32,485 bases of DNA from Candidatus Latescibacterota bacterium (GTDB lineage: Bacteria; Latescibacterota; MWCZ01): contig JAKPPK010000447.1 in assembly GCA_029547385.1 (NCBI GenBank), forward strand, positions 1 to 32,485, read 5' to 3'. The notes beneath the pieces are model-generated. The model saw only the letters and a list, made by a program, of their open reading frames with translations, did not search any database and was not told where the DNA came from. Positions within the stretch are counted from its first letter, which is position 1, and each line of letters begins with the position of its first letter. This document shows positions 25,069 through 32,485 of this stretch, in pieces. The translations under genes were made by a program, and so were the position numbers.

Positions 25069-27513
25069 ATGAGGTTGCCAGAAAGGCAGGGGTTGGTGTT
25101 CGTTTTCGCGACGGTCGTTGTGGGGTGTCTCGTTCGGTTTGCGGCGGCAGAGGATCTTCCTGGAGTGTTCACGGACCGGATTTATGCCTGGGGCGCGAGC
25201 ACGAAGGATTCGGATGCGTTCCTGAAAACGGCAAACTCCGCCAATCTCGCGTGGGGCGAATCGTACGTGCTTCGTGCGTTCATGAGCGCCTACCGTTTGA
25301 CGGGAGATACCTACTGGCTTCGCCGCGTGTGCACACACGCGGACTCGCTGATTGCCCATGCGCGGGATTTTCCGGAAGGGGAGTATTATGACCCGGTGTA
25401 TGCGGACGGGTATCTCGGGTGGGGGTGCAAAAACTACTCCGATCAGTATGACGAGTACATGGTGCACGATGGGCACGTGACGACTCCCGTTGCCGCGTTT
25501 GTCGCCGAAGTATACAAGGATTCCACTCTGTGGGACGAATTCGGGGCACGTGCGCAGACGTACTTCGCGTTCATTGCGGACAATATTGCCGCCAAATGGC
25601 TGGCGATTACGCCGAGGACTTCCTCGGGAACAGGGGAAACACTGCGGCTTTGGCGGGGCTGGTCGTTCCTGCCCCACAACCAGTATGCGGCGTTTGCTTC
25701 TTTGCTTCTCTTCCTCGACGACGCGGCTAACACGCCGCGATTTGCCGCGGTGCACCCGGAACGAGTTACGACGGTGTACGGGCAACGGGCGCGCGAAATG
25801 GGGACCTATTTCCGGAGTCGCCTGCAGCTCAACCCGGCATCGAACTCGTATTCCTGGGCCTATCTCGGATACGGTTCGGGCGAGGACGCGTCCCATGCGA
25901 ATCTGGAGCTGGAACTGGCATGGTGGCTGAATGAACGCGGCGTCGTGTTCACTGATCTCGACATGGAACGCTTTGCCCGAACGCTGACGACGAGGATGTG
26001 GAACAAAAGCTTCAATCCTCCGCTGGTGAACAAGAGCACCGAAGGCAACGACGACTGGACCGGGGCGGAAGGCGTCTGGGGGTGGTCCCTCTATTCGAAG
26101 TTCGATCCGTTGCTCTGGCGAATCCTGGAAAGGTACTACAGCGCGCTCCCTACCGTGCGACACCATCAGGTGGCAACACTGGCCCACCTGCAGCGTTTCC
26201 GCGACGTGTTCCTCAACAGTGGGATCATTTTGCCAGAAGGCGTTATTGTGATCGACGATGGTGACCAGGTACTCCGACCGGGAGAAAGGGCGAAGATCGG
26301 TATCTCAGTGCGGAATGTAGGCGTGCAGCGTGATTCGGCGAAGGTCTGGTTATCGCAATACGCTCCCCTCGTCATTGCTCCGGGGGGTGATACCACTTCT
26401 GTCGTGGTCGAGCCGGGGGCCTCTGCCCGAGCCACATTTGATGTTCAGGTTCCCGGGGACGTTGCGACCAGACAGATAACCATCGTGGGTTACGCGGATT
26501 TCTTACCCGCTACGGGGAGCGTCACCACCGGGTACCCGGACGTCGCGTTTGTGGAAGGGCTCCCTGGCGCCGATGGACTCGCCCACAACCAGTTCTATTC
26601 CAGCCTCACTACTGTCGCCCACCGCTGGGTCCATTCGGAAACCGACACCTTCACGACGGTTGCCCTGCGGAACTTCGACGCGATCGTATGGCGCGCCGCG
26701 TGGGCGGTGCCTGCTCCTCAGCAGCGGGATTCGCTGGCAAAATTCCTCGACATGGGTGGCAATCTCCTCATAACAGGTGGCGGTGTTCTGCCCGCATGGA
26801 TTGGGCGGTCAACGGAGGATTCGCTGTTCTTCGCCCGGTATTTCAAGGTGACCGGCGCGATTGATGTGCACGACAGCCTCCAGGGGCTTACCCCGAGCGT
26901 TCGTGCGAAAAACCCGGCGGCGCTCAGCGCAATCGGAGGGTCCAAAAGAAATTTCCGTACCTCGCCACCCATCCATTTCGACGTTCTGCATACATTTGCG
27001 CCCGAAGACCAGACCATCATCTTCGCGGCGACAGACGCCCAGTTGGTTCCGAAAATGCTTCCCGATTCCGTCGGCGGAGTGGGCATTGATTCCACCTACA
27101 ACGCACTGCTGTTCGGGTGGGATTTTGACGATGTGTCCTCGGTGATTGCCACAAAGTCGATGATCACTTACCTCCTCGCATGGTTCAAATCGCCGACGTC
27201 GGTGGAGTCGGGTGGAACGATGCGCCCGACGCCGACAAGTGCACTCAGAATCGTTGCATTGCCGAACCCGTTCAATCCGGCTACCACGATAACCGCTCGC
27301 GGCCTCGCGCAGGGGATCGCTGCGCGAATCGCCGTGACCAACGTGCTCGGGCAGGAGTGTTGGAGTTCGACGAATGCACGACCTGGCCCGGAGTGGAGCG
27401 TCGTCTGGAATGGTCGAAACCAGCGTGGGGAGTCCATGGGCACGGGAACGTACTTCGTTGTAATCGAACAGGGTGATGCAAGAAAGGCAACGCGAATCCA
27501 ACTGGTTCGGTAG
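25069..27513 (+). CDS. Exported (alpha/alpha)-toroid-like enzyme with Ig-like, amidotransferase-like and type IX sorting domains, paralogue C
   Basis: An 814-residue protein with the same domain order as paralogue B: signal peptide 1-27 (GLVFVFATVVVGCLVRFAAA), toroid-like domain about 30-385 (WGESYVLRAFMSAYRLTGD, YADGYLGWG, QYDEYMVHDGH, GEDASHANLELELAWWL), Ig-like domain about 391-497, GATase1-like domain about 498-708, and sorting domain about 728-814 (PNPFNPATTITARG). It shows single differences at otherwise invariant places, for example GYGSGEDASH where A and B have an extra Ala before Glu-Asp. The ATG at 25069 follows GAGGG, and the 149 bases before it hold no gene. Duplication of B is the simplest origin, and the different toroid sequences suggest different specificities. 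It is followed by a hairpin-rich intergenic stretch. Confidence 0.8.
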   Translation: MRLPERQGLVFVFATVVVGCLVRFAAAEDLPGVFTDRIYAWGASTKDSDAFLKTANSANLAWGESYVLRAFMSAYRLTGDTYWLRRVCTHADSLIAHARDFPEGEYYDPVYADGYLGWGCKNYSDQYDEYMVHDGHVTTPVAAFVAEVYKDSTLWDEFGARAQTYFAFIADNIAAKWLAITPRTSSGTGETLRLWRGWSFLPHNQYAAFASLLLFLDDAANTPRFAAVHPERVTTVYGQRAREMGTYFRSRLQLNPASNSYSWAYLGYGSGEDASHANLELELAWWLNERGVVFTDLDMERFARTLTTRMWNKSFNPPLVNKSTEGNDDWTGAEGVWGWSLYSKFDPLLWRILERYYSALPTVRHHQVATLAHLQRFRDVFLNSGIILPEGVIVIDDGDQVLRPGERAKIGISVRNVGVQRDSAKVWLSQYAPLVIAPGGDTTSVVVEPGASARATFDVQVPGDVATRQITIVGYADFLPATGSVTTGYPDVAFVEGLPGADGLAHNQFYSSLTTVAHRWVHSETDTFTTVALRNFDAIVWRAAWAVPAPQQRDSLAKFLDMGGNLLITGGGVLPAWIGRSTEDSLFFARYFKVTGAIDVHDSLQGLTPSVRAKNPAALSAIGGSKRNFRTSPPIHFDVLHTFAPEDQTIIFAATDAQLVPKMLPDSVGGVGIDSTYNALLFGWDFDDVSSVIATKSMITYLLAWFKSPTSVESGGTMRPTPTSALRIVALPNPFNPATTITARGLAQGIAARIAVTNVLGQECWSSTNARPGPEWSVVWNGRNQRGESMGTGTYFVVIEQGDARKATRIQLVR
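27437..27513 (+). repeat. Near-identical 77-base 3' end, copy 2
   Basis: Partner of 24843-24919, with 75 of 77 bases identical. See that entry. Confidence 0.9.
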
Positions 27514-27677
27514 CCGGTACGACGGGAGGCAGGGGGGAACGCCGTGCGGTGTTCGAAAGCGGAGCGCAGAGCGCGCGAGCGGCCCTCGAAGAGACATGAA
27601 CGAGACAGCGAACGCAGTGGGGATTAGGCTCGGTTGCACCGTGGACAGGCAGGAATGCCTTGCTGCCTTGTCAGGCA

Positions 27678-27712
27678 GCCTGCCCACCCGTTTGCGGGTC
27701 GGTGGGGCAGGC
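27678..27712. terminator. Long hairpin between convergent genes
   Basis: GCCTGCCCACC (27678-27688) pairs with GGTGGGGCAGGC (27701-27712) through an 11-bp stem with one bulged G; the inner bases can form CCCG-TTTG-CGGG. It lies between the ends of convergent genes (27513 and 27885) and could terminate transcription from both sides. It is one of several hairpins in the stretch 27640-27860. Confidence 0.5.
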
Positions 27713-27758
27713 GTTCTTGCCTGGCCGTGAATGACGATTCGCCCGGGGCGGTGCCCGC

Positions 27759-27858
27759 GGGCCGAGTTATGTCGGCCCTTCAGGCCTTGGCGGTCGTCAC
27801 AAGACTCAGGCGAGCCCCGACGGGGCGCAGTACCATAGCCCGGCTCAACGGGCCGGGC
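27759..27858. repeat. REP-like cluster of three GC-rich palindromes
   Basis: Three short inverted repeats follow one another: GGGCCGA/TCGGCCC (27759-27765, 27772-27778), GCCCC/GGGGC (27814-27818, 27822-27826) and GCCCGGC/GCCGGGC (27838-27844, 27852-27858). Modules of this look (GCCCCGACGGGGC followed by a pair around CAACGGGC) recur between genes in many Planctomycetes, Verrucomicrobia and FCB genomes. The 371-base gap 27514-27884 holds no convincing gene; 27514-27640 shows nothing I can name. No transposase is nearby. Confidence 0.5.
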
Positions 27859-27884
27859 GAAAGAGGGCCTATCGGACGAATCCG

Positions 27885-30761
27885 TCACATCCCGCCCCGC
27901 CCCGCCGCCTCCTCGATCACCTTCGTATCCCGGTAGATGTCTTCCCACCCAGAGTATTCCGCATCGTAGGCGATGACGGCCTCCGCGGGCGCCCCGGCAA
28001 GCGCGGAGAGATCGATGCCACTTCCCGCAACCGGCAGGTGGGCGTCAAACGGCCGTCCGAACAGGTCGAACAACGGCGCGGAGACAAGGACGAACGACAC
28101 GCCCTCGAAGTCCGGCGCCTCAGGCTTCTCACTTTGCGCCCCATGCCCGAAATCAACGGCAACGCGCAGGTCCGTTGCCCCCACTTCCTTCACAAACTGC
28201 CGCATAGACGCAGCCGTGGAACAGAACTTGTGCGGGTGGGGCCGCAGGTGGAGCGTGATTGACCGGGCCGATGCGCGTTCGCAGAGCTCGCGCACGCACA
28301 CGAGGAACCGCTCGTGCGCCCGCTCATGGCTCACTTCGTTTTCCGGTCCGATGTGCAGCTCGAGGAGAGCATCACGCGCGCCGAGAACCTCCATTTTTCC
28401 GAACACATCGTCAAATACCGCGACCGTGCGCGCCCACGCAGGCAGAAACGTATCGAGCAACTGCAGGTCGGGGAACAGGTTGCACCCGGAACTGAAATCC
28501 ACGGCGATGCGCACCTTCTGGCGCTTGATCCATTCGGCCTCTTCGCTCAGGACGTTCACATCCCGGCCATGCAGAGCGTTCCAATCCAGCAGCACGCCGT
28601 CGAAATGCTGGAAGAAGGTTGGCATCCTGAGGATCGCTTCCTTGACGTTGCCCGTCTCGCGTGGTAACCGCAGGAACCTGTTTCGCGGCCGCTCGGGCGG
28701 TGCGACGCGTGGAAGCGCGCGAACAGCTTCCTTCGCCAGCTTCACCTGGAAGATGCGCACGTCGTTGCCGGCGATCGTTGCCTCGTCTGATACGCCTCCG
28801 TCGTGCTGGATCCCGTTGGGCCAGTACCCCGGCTGTCCTTTTTCGGATTGATCAAGCGGAATCTCACGGATATCCTCTATCATGCCCGCTAAGGAACGTA
28901 TCTGGAACGGTCGCGCCTCGAGGGAGTTGTTGAACACGCCGACCGTGTACTCGCCCTCTCCTTTTCGGCACGTAACAAATCCCAGCCCCTCGCCCACCGA
29001 AAACAACTGCTGCGTCGCCAACGCATCAGCGATCACTCGCCGCACGTGCTGCAGCATCACAAACGGGCAGGGGAACTCGCGCTCCGCCTCATTAGGGACC
29101 GGGCCGGACACCGTTGGTTCTGCGTTGAGGCCGAAGGGGGACAGAACGACGGTCAGCAACCCGCTCCCCCGGGTGAACCGGACTGCGGCAGGCTGCGAAC
29201 CAGGCTCCAGCACGGCCTCAGCGACCACCTCGTCAGGGATCGCGGAGATGGTGTGCAGGTCAAACGCCAGTGGTTCCTCGAATACTTCCCCTGTTCGTTC
29301 GAACCGCACGGTGGTTCCGGCGGGAACGCGGATTGCGTGCCCGATTCCGAGCTCCGGCCACAGGCGGCGCGCGTTCTCCGCCGTTGCCACCACGTGCCCG
29401 CCCGACGCCATAAATGCGTCCAGCTTGTCGCGGGTTTCAGTTCCCGCGTTCTCATCGGACAAAGCACCTGCAATGACGATGAGCCCGTATTGCCGCAGAA
29501 CCCACGGTGCTGCATCCGAGAGGAGGCAATCCATCATGTCGCCCCACGGTGTTGGGGAGAGGAAGCCCCGTTCGTCTCGGTAGTACCCCGCGTCAACATA
29601 GCCCGGATACGCGAGCGAAAGCACTTCGTGCGTAAGGTAATCTCCCGCGCCGTAGGGGATGCCGCCCCAGACCTGGTAGGACGTGTCGCCGTAATACCCG
29701 CTGCCGGAGTAGAGGTGCCGCGGCATCGCCCAACCGGCGTAGTGATCCAGCATGAGAGCCACCGGGGCGTGCATGGTTCCGGGCGAGCCGTGTTCTTCGA
29801 TGAACCTGCCCATGGCGGCCTGAATGTTCCCGATCGGCGAAAGCTGCCCGTCCGCGCCGAAGTACGACGACTCGAATCCTATTGCGGCGCAGTTGTACAT
29901 CCAGTGGGAGTAGATAAGCCGCTTCAGGAGCGCCGTGCTGGTTCCGGCATCTGGGCCCCATTTCAGCCCGCCGGGGTCGGTGCCGGAGCTCTCATACACC
30001 TTCCATCCCCATCGGTTCCACACCGACGCGTTGCCGAACCAGAGAACGCCGTATTGCTTTCCGGCGCCGCGAATGAACGCGTAGTACACCTGCGAGTTGG
30101 GCAGTGCCTGCGCGGTTTCGGCGCCAATGAGGGTGTGGTTGCCCTCCTTGATGAAATAATGCCCGAAGCAGAGGGAAACCAGCGTGCACATATGGTTTCC
30201 GAGATCGTCGCAAAGGCGCTGAAAATGCCGCTGGAAGTTCAGGTACTGGCGCACTCGATCCTGCGGCGACGGGCACTGCTGATGCGCAAAACGCCCGATG
30301 TAGCGCCCATCCTGTTCGCCGTTGTCGAATCCGAGGAAGCGGTCGCCCAGTTCCCGCTCCAGCCTTTCCACCATACCCGGTGGTGTCTGGTAGTTGCACC
30401 AGGATCCCTCAAGCGGCGAACCCGGAACGTACCCCCAGAAATCGAACAGCCACAGCTTCCGACAGCGCACCTCCTCCACAAGGTCCCAGAAATTCTCCGC
30501 AAGGACCGTCGTATAGAACGGCCATATCACCCGCCCCAGCCCCGCGTTCACATACCGGTCCAACTCCTCCCGGAACGCAACGAGTTTCCCGCCCTGGACG
30601 CTGAAGCCGCGGAGTGTGGTGAGCTGGGTGCGGTTTTCGAACGTCTCCCAGGTGGGCATCCGCACGTGATATCTCTCGTAATCCGGGTGCTCGGCCGGCT
30701 CGAGGAGGTACGGGTAGTGGGTGACTGCCGTCACCGGATCGGAGAGTCGGTCTTGTGGCAT
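27885..30761 (-). CDS. Glycoside-hydrolase-like protein fused to a xylose-isomerase-like TIM barrel
   Basis: A 958-residue cytoplasmic protein (no signal peptide). Residues of about 1-330 are glycosidase-like barrel (GLGRVIWPFYTTV, LWLFDFWGYVPGSP, CAAIGFESSYFG with a candidate Glu). Residues of about 335-475 match the GATase1-like domain of beta-galactosidase-type enzymes (YGLIVIAGALSDENAG, then DAFMASGGHVVATAEN). About 480-690 is beta-rich. About 705-950 is like the AP-endonuclease-2/xylose-isomerase barrel: ELHIGPENEVSHERAHERF, SITLHLRPHPHKFCSTAA, and DLRVAVDFGHGAQ, with His and Glu positioned as metal ligands. The fusion of hydrolase and isomerase-like domains suggests that a released sugar is handed to the isomerase. 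The ATG at 30761 is preceded by AGGA about 11 bases away; the longer frame from 30914 is Arg-rich and unlikely. It is convergent with the toroid genes. Confidence 0.75.
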   Translation of the reverse strand: MPQDRLSDPVTAVTHYPYLLEPAEHPDYERYHVRMPTWETFENRTQLTTLRGFSVQGGKLVAFREELDRYVNAGLGRVIWPFYTTVLAENFWDLVEEVRCRKLWLFDFWGYVPGSPLEGSWCNYQTPPGMVERLERELGDRFLGFDNGEQDGRYIGRFAHQQCPSPQDRVRQYLNFQRHFQRLCDDLGNHMCTLVSLCFGHYFIKEGNHTLIGAETAQALPNSQVYYAFIRGAGKQYGVLWFGNASVWNRWGWKVYESSGTDPGGLKWGPDAGTSTALLKRLIYSHWMYNCAAIGFESSYFGADGQLSPIGNIQAAMGRFIEEHGSPGTMHAPVALMLDHYAGWAMPRHLYSGSGYYGDTSYQVWGGIPYGAGDYLTHEVLSLAYPGYVDAGYYRDERGFLSPTPWGDMMDCLLSDAAPWVLRQYGLIVIAGALSDENAGTETRDKLDAFMASGGHVVATAENARRLWPELGIGHAIRVPAGTTVRFERTGEVFEEPLAFDLHTISAIPDEVVAEAVLEPGSQPAAVRFTRGSGLLTVVLSPFGLNAEPTVSGPVPNEAEREFPCPFVMLQHVRRVIADALATQQLFSVGEGLGFVTCRKGEGEYTVGVFNNSLEARPFQIRSLAGMIEDIREIPLDQSEKGQPGYWPNGIQHDGGVSDEATIAGNDVRIFQVKLAKEAVRALPRVAPPERPRNRFLRLPRETGNVKEAILRMPTFFQHFDGVLLDWNALHGRDVNVLSEEAEWIKRQKVRIAVDFSSGCNLFPDLQLLDTFLPAWARTVAVFDDVFGKMEVLGARDALLELHIGPENEVSHERAHERFLVCVRELCERASARSITLHLRPHPHKFCSTAASMRQFVKEVGATDLRVAVDFGHGAQSEKPEAPDFEGVSFVLVSAPLFDLFGRPFDAHLPVAGSGIDLSALAGAPAEAVIAYDAEYSGWEDIYRDTKVIEEAAGRGGM

Positions 30762-30834
30762 GGTTGCTGGTTCCTGCGTCAGGAGGGGGAGGGAATACGG
30801 TGACCTGAAAACGTATGATCGCGAGGGGGTATCA

Positions 30835-30852
30835 GCGGGGCAAGTACCCCGC
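30835..30852 (-). other. Hairpin in the leader of the fused hydrolase-isomerase gene
   Basis: GCGGGG (30835-30840) and CCCCGC (30847-30852) enclose a 6-base loop, about 75 bases upstream of the ATG at 30761 within the 244-base gap 30762-31005. It could be a leader structure or the end of the dCMP-deaminase transcript. I see no other feature in the gap. Confidence 0.25.
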
Positions 30853-31005
30853 GCCACCAAGGAGCCAGGGCACTCTCGCCGAGAACGCCGTGCGCCCCGG
30901 CGAACATTCACCAACCGCCGTCATCATTAGGACGACTACGTTCAGTTGGTGATGCGCAATACGAGCGGAATCCAGAACAGAGCAACGCTCGCGCTTGCGA
31001 CGCAG

Positions 31006-31497
31006 TCAGTGCTTCATCTCCTCAGGCAGTGGTTCAACCTCCACCTGAACGAGTTCAATCCCGCTGATGCGCACCATCTCTTCAATCGTCTGCAGCTTGT
31101 AGGGCTTCGCGTAAAAGATGCGTTTGATGCCGACGTTTATCAGCACCTTGAGGCAGTGAATGCACGGTGTCGCGGTGATGTAGATGGACGCGCCGTCAAT
31201 GCTGTTCCCGTGCTTCGCGGCCTGTGCGATGGCGTTGATTTCCGCGTGGATTGTGCGGAAACAGTTCTCCTCCACCGTCCCGTCCGGCGCGGTCGAGCGG
31301 TACACGAGGCAACCGACCTCCGTGCAGTGCGGCATTCCAGCCGGAGAACCATTGTACCCAGTCGCAATAATGCTCCGTTCCCGCACGATTACCGCACCGA
31401 TTTTCGCCCGCGTGCAGGTGGAACGCTCGGCCACCAGTTGCGCGATCCGCATGAAGTACGTGTCCCACCCGAGCCTGTGTTCGTGCGCGTCAGTCAT
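31006..31497 (-). CDS. Deoxycytidylate (dCMP) deaminase family protein
   Basis: Predicted zinc-dependent cytoplasmic deaminase of 163 residues that converts dCMP to dUMP, the precursor of dTMP (ComEB type). The zinc site is complete: H84-A-E86, where Glu86 is the proton shuttle, and P111-C-I-H-C115. The N-terminal [28 protein letters not shown] and the GYNGSP loop near 47-52 are those of dCMP deaminases rather than cytidine deaminases. The ATG at 31497 follows AGGG, and the gene begins 14 bases after the HNH endonuclease gene on the same strand. A related tRNA or riboflavin deaminase is less likely given the length and motifs. Confidence 0.92.
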   Translation of the reverse strand: MTDAHEHRLGWDTYFMRIAQLVAERSTCTRAKIGAVIVRERSIIATGYNGSPAGMPHCTEVGCLVYRSTAPDGTVEENCFRTIHAEINAIAQAAKHGNSIDGASIYITATPCIHCLKVLINVGIKRIFYAKPYKLQTIEEMVRISGIELVQVEVEPLPEEMKH

Positions 31498-31511
31498 CCG
31501 CGAACCCTATC

Positions 31512-32111
31512 CTATGACTCCAGTTCGATATCCCAGTAGACGTCGGAGATGAATTTCTCCCAGCTCTCTTTTCGGTGGCGGAGCGGAATCCCGAATGAAG
31601 GTGCCCACCTGGGCCGTCGCGGCTGTTTCAGAAGTCGCATCCCTACTTCTTCCGGCATCCGGTCTCCTTTGCGTTCGTTGCATCGGACGCACGCCAGCAC
31701 GCAGTTCTCCCACGTGGCGTGACCACCCCGCGAACGCGGCAGAATATGGTCGATCGTGAGGTTTTCGCTGGAGAGCTTCTCGCCGCAGAACTGACAGGTG
31801 TAACGGTCGCGTATGCAAAGATTCCGGCGGGAGAAGGCAACGTTGGCTCGCGGCATGCCGCTGTAGGTGGTCAGGATGATGATTTCGGGGATTCGGAACA
31901 CCACGCGCACGGACCGGACACAGTCCTGCGTGGGCGCGTGCCGGGAAAGGTCCGCCCAGGTGTCAAAGTCATACAGCGCAAAGGTGTCGGGCGCGATGAC
32001 CTTGGCCACATCCTCGTACACGAGGCTGATTGCGCGGCGCACCTGCGTGAAACCTACCGCCATCCAGTGACGGTTCAACACCAGCGTGTGCGCGGAGAGC
32101 AACGCTTCCAT
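31512..32111 (-). CDS. HNH endonuclease family protein
   Basis: A 199-residue predicted metal-dependent nuclease. The core is a zinc-stabilised HNH domain: C106-QFC109, then D121-H122 (IDHILPRSRGG), N136 (WEN) and C141-VRC144 followed by NERKGDR. The N-terminal part, with VLNRHWMAVG near 11-20 followed by RRAISLVYEDVAKVI, is the standard N-terminal region of the chromosomal HNH proteins found in many phyla, whose role is unknown. The start is uncertain: the ATG at 32111 fits family length, while the frame is open upstream with an ATG at 32162 and a GTG at 32216, none with a well-placed ribosome-binding site. A perfect GGAGGTGATC lies about 30 bases upstream of 32111, too far to serve this start. 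It is linked to the dCMP deaminase gene by 14 bases. Confidence 0.85.
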   Translation of the reverse strand: MEALLSAHTLVLNRHWMAVGFTQVRRAISLVYEDVAKVIAPDTFALYDFDTWADLSRHAPTQDCVRSVRVVFRIPEIIILTTYSGMPRANVAFSRRNLCIRDRYTCQFCGEKLSSENLTIDHILPRSRGGHATWENCVLACVRCNERKGDRMPEEVGMRLLKQPRRPRWAPSFGIPLRHRKESWEKFISDVYWDIELES

Positions 32112-32266
32112 TCGCAGGGAAGCAGTTACCGCGGTGTCGGTGATCACCTCCTTCCAGCGCATGGAGGAAATACTGCGAACCCGATGCTTCAGAACTTGAA
32201 ATGTAAACGGACACACCCCGCGTGCGCCAGCCCGGTGGCTCGCCTCGTGTCAAATGCAGGGAGGTT

Positions 32267-32485
32267 CTAATCTCCCGGCACCGGCGCGGGGAGGTCGTTT
32301 TCCGAGTCTATGAGCCAGTTAAGCAGAATGTCCCGCATCTCCCGCTCGACCTGCGGGAATTCGTCGGCCACATTCCGCGATTCTGCGGGGTCGTTTTCGA
32401 GGTCGAACAACATCGTTAACGGCCACCCTTCTCCGCGCCATACATCCGCCGGGGACATCGTATCCCACATCAGGTCGCCGACAGA
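32267..32485 (-). CDS. Sulfatase, C-terminal end (cut by window edge)
   Basis: The frame is open from the right edge to a stop at 32267, giving the last 72 residues. The sequence LTMLFDLENDPAESRNVADEF, followed by a helix REMRDILLNWL, is the typical C-terminal end of type I sulfatases, where LYDLxxDPxExxNLA marks the start of the C-terminal subdomain. The catalytic formylglycine motif (CxPxR) is beyond the edge. Such enzymes remove sulfate from sulfated polysaccharides and are often found in carbohydrate loci, which fits the neighbouring region. The internal ATG at 32470 is probably not the start. Confidence 0.85.
   Translation of the reverse strand, partial: SVGDLMWDTMSPADVWRGEGWPLTMLFDLENDPAESRNVADEFPQVEREMRDILLNWLIDSENDLPAPVPGD

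Noticed and set aside
27600-27730. Short plus-strand frames in the gap after paralogue C
   Set aside because: They read through hairpin-rich REP-like DNA, lack ribosome-binding sites and resemble no protein I know.
26809-27948. 379-residue minus-strand frame over the end of paralogue C and the REP-like stretch
   Set aside because: It is antisense to the sorting domain, has no family features, and runs through palindromes that do not look coding.
29046-30803. 585-residue open frame on the plus strand opposite the hydrolase-isomerase gene
   Set aside because: It is antisense to a gene with clear domains, shows no recognisable motif, and has the Arg/His/Val-rich composition of a shadow frame in high-G+C DNA.

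Overview
The window looks like chromosome from a member of the FCB superphylum (Bacteroidota, Zixibacteria, Latescibacterota, Eisenbacteria and relatives); I cannot name the phylum. The reasons are two exported proteins ending in an NPFNP-type sorting domain of the kind used by the type IX secretion system, a GWxTD-domain protein, and putative promoters that resemble the Bacteroidota -33/-7 pattern (TTG, 19-21 nt, TAnnTT). G+C is fairly high and the genes are closely packed.

Left part (1-6873): an exported right-handed beta-helix protein cut by the window edge, a PBP4-type D-Ala-D-Ala carboxypeptidase (both minus strand), and a divergent pair made of a possible lipoprotein with beta domains and a TPR/GWxTD exported protein. 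Middle part (7078-12195): a glycolytic cluster in the order pfkA, gap, pgk, tpiA, then secG and a tRNA-Leu(GAG). The pfkA product carries Asp104 and Lys124, which predicts pyrophosphate rather than ATP as phosphoryl donor. Hairpins after gap, pgk and the tRNA divide the cluster, and a possible attenuator lies in the pfkA leader. Next (12304-15160) come a TPR lipoprotein and a long exported helical protein, convergent with a minus-strand block (15222-19188). That block holds a URO-D-family protein, a half-length CarB with its own terminator, a possible outer-membrane protein and a small C-terminally anchored protein.

The most unusual region is 19322-30761. It encodes a cytoplasmic glycosidase-like protein, three tandem paralogues of an (alpha/alpha)-toroid-like enzyme I cannot assign to a known family (one cytoplasmic, two with signal peptide, Ig-like domain, amidotransferase-like domain and sorting domain), and, convergent to them, a 958-residue protein that joins a glycosidase-like barrel to a xylose-isomerase-like barrel. 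I read this as an uncharacterised carbohydrate-utilisation locus, with two exported enzymes at the surface and related enzymes finishing the work inside the cell. The substrate cannot be told from the sequence.

Right end (31006-32485): a dCMP-deaminase-family gene behind an HNH endonuclease gene, and the C-terminal end of a sulfatase cut by the window edge. A hairpin-rich, REP-like intergenic stretch (27640-27860) separates the two convergent arms of the carbohydrate locus.
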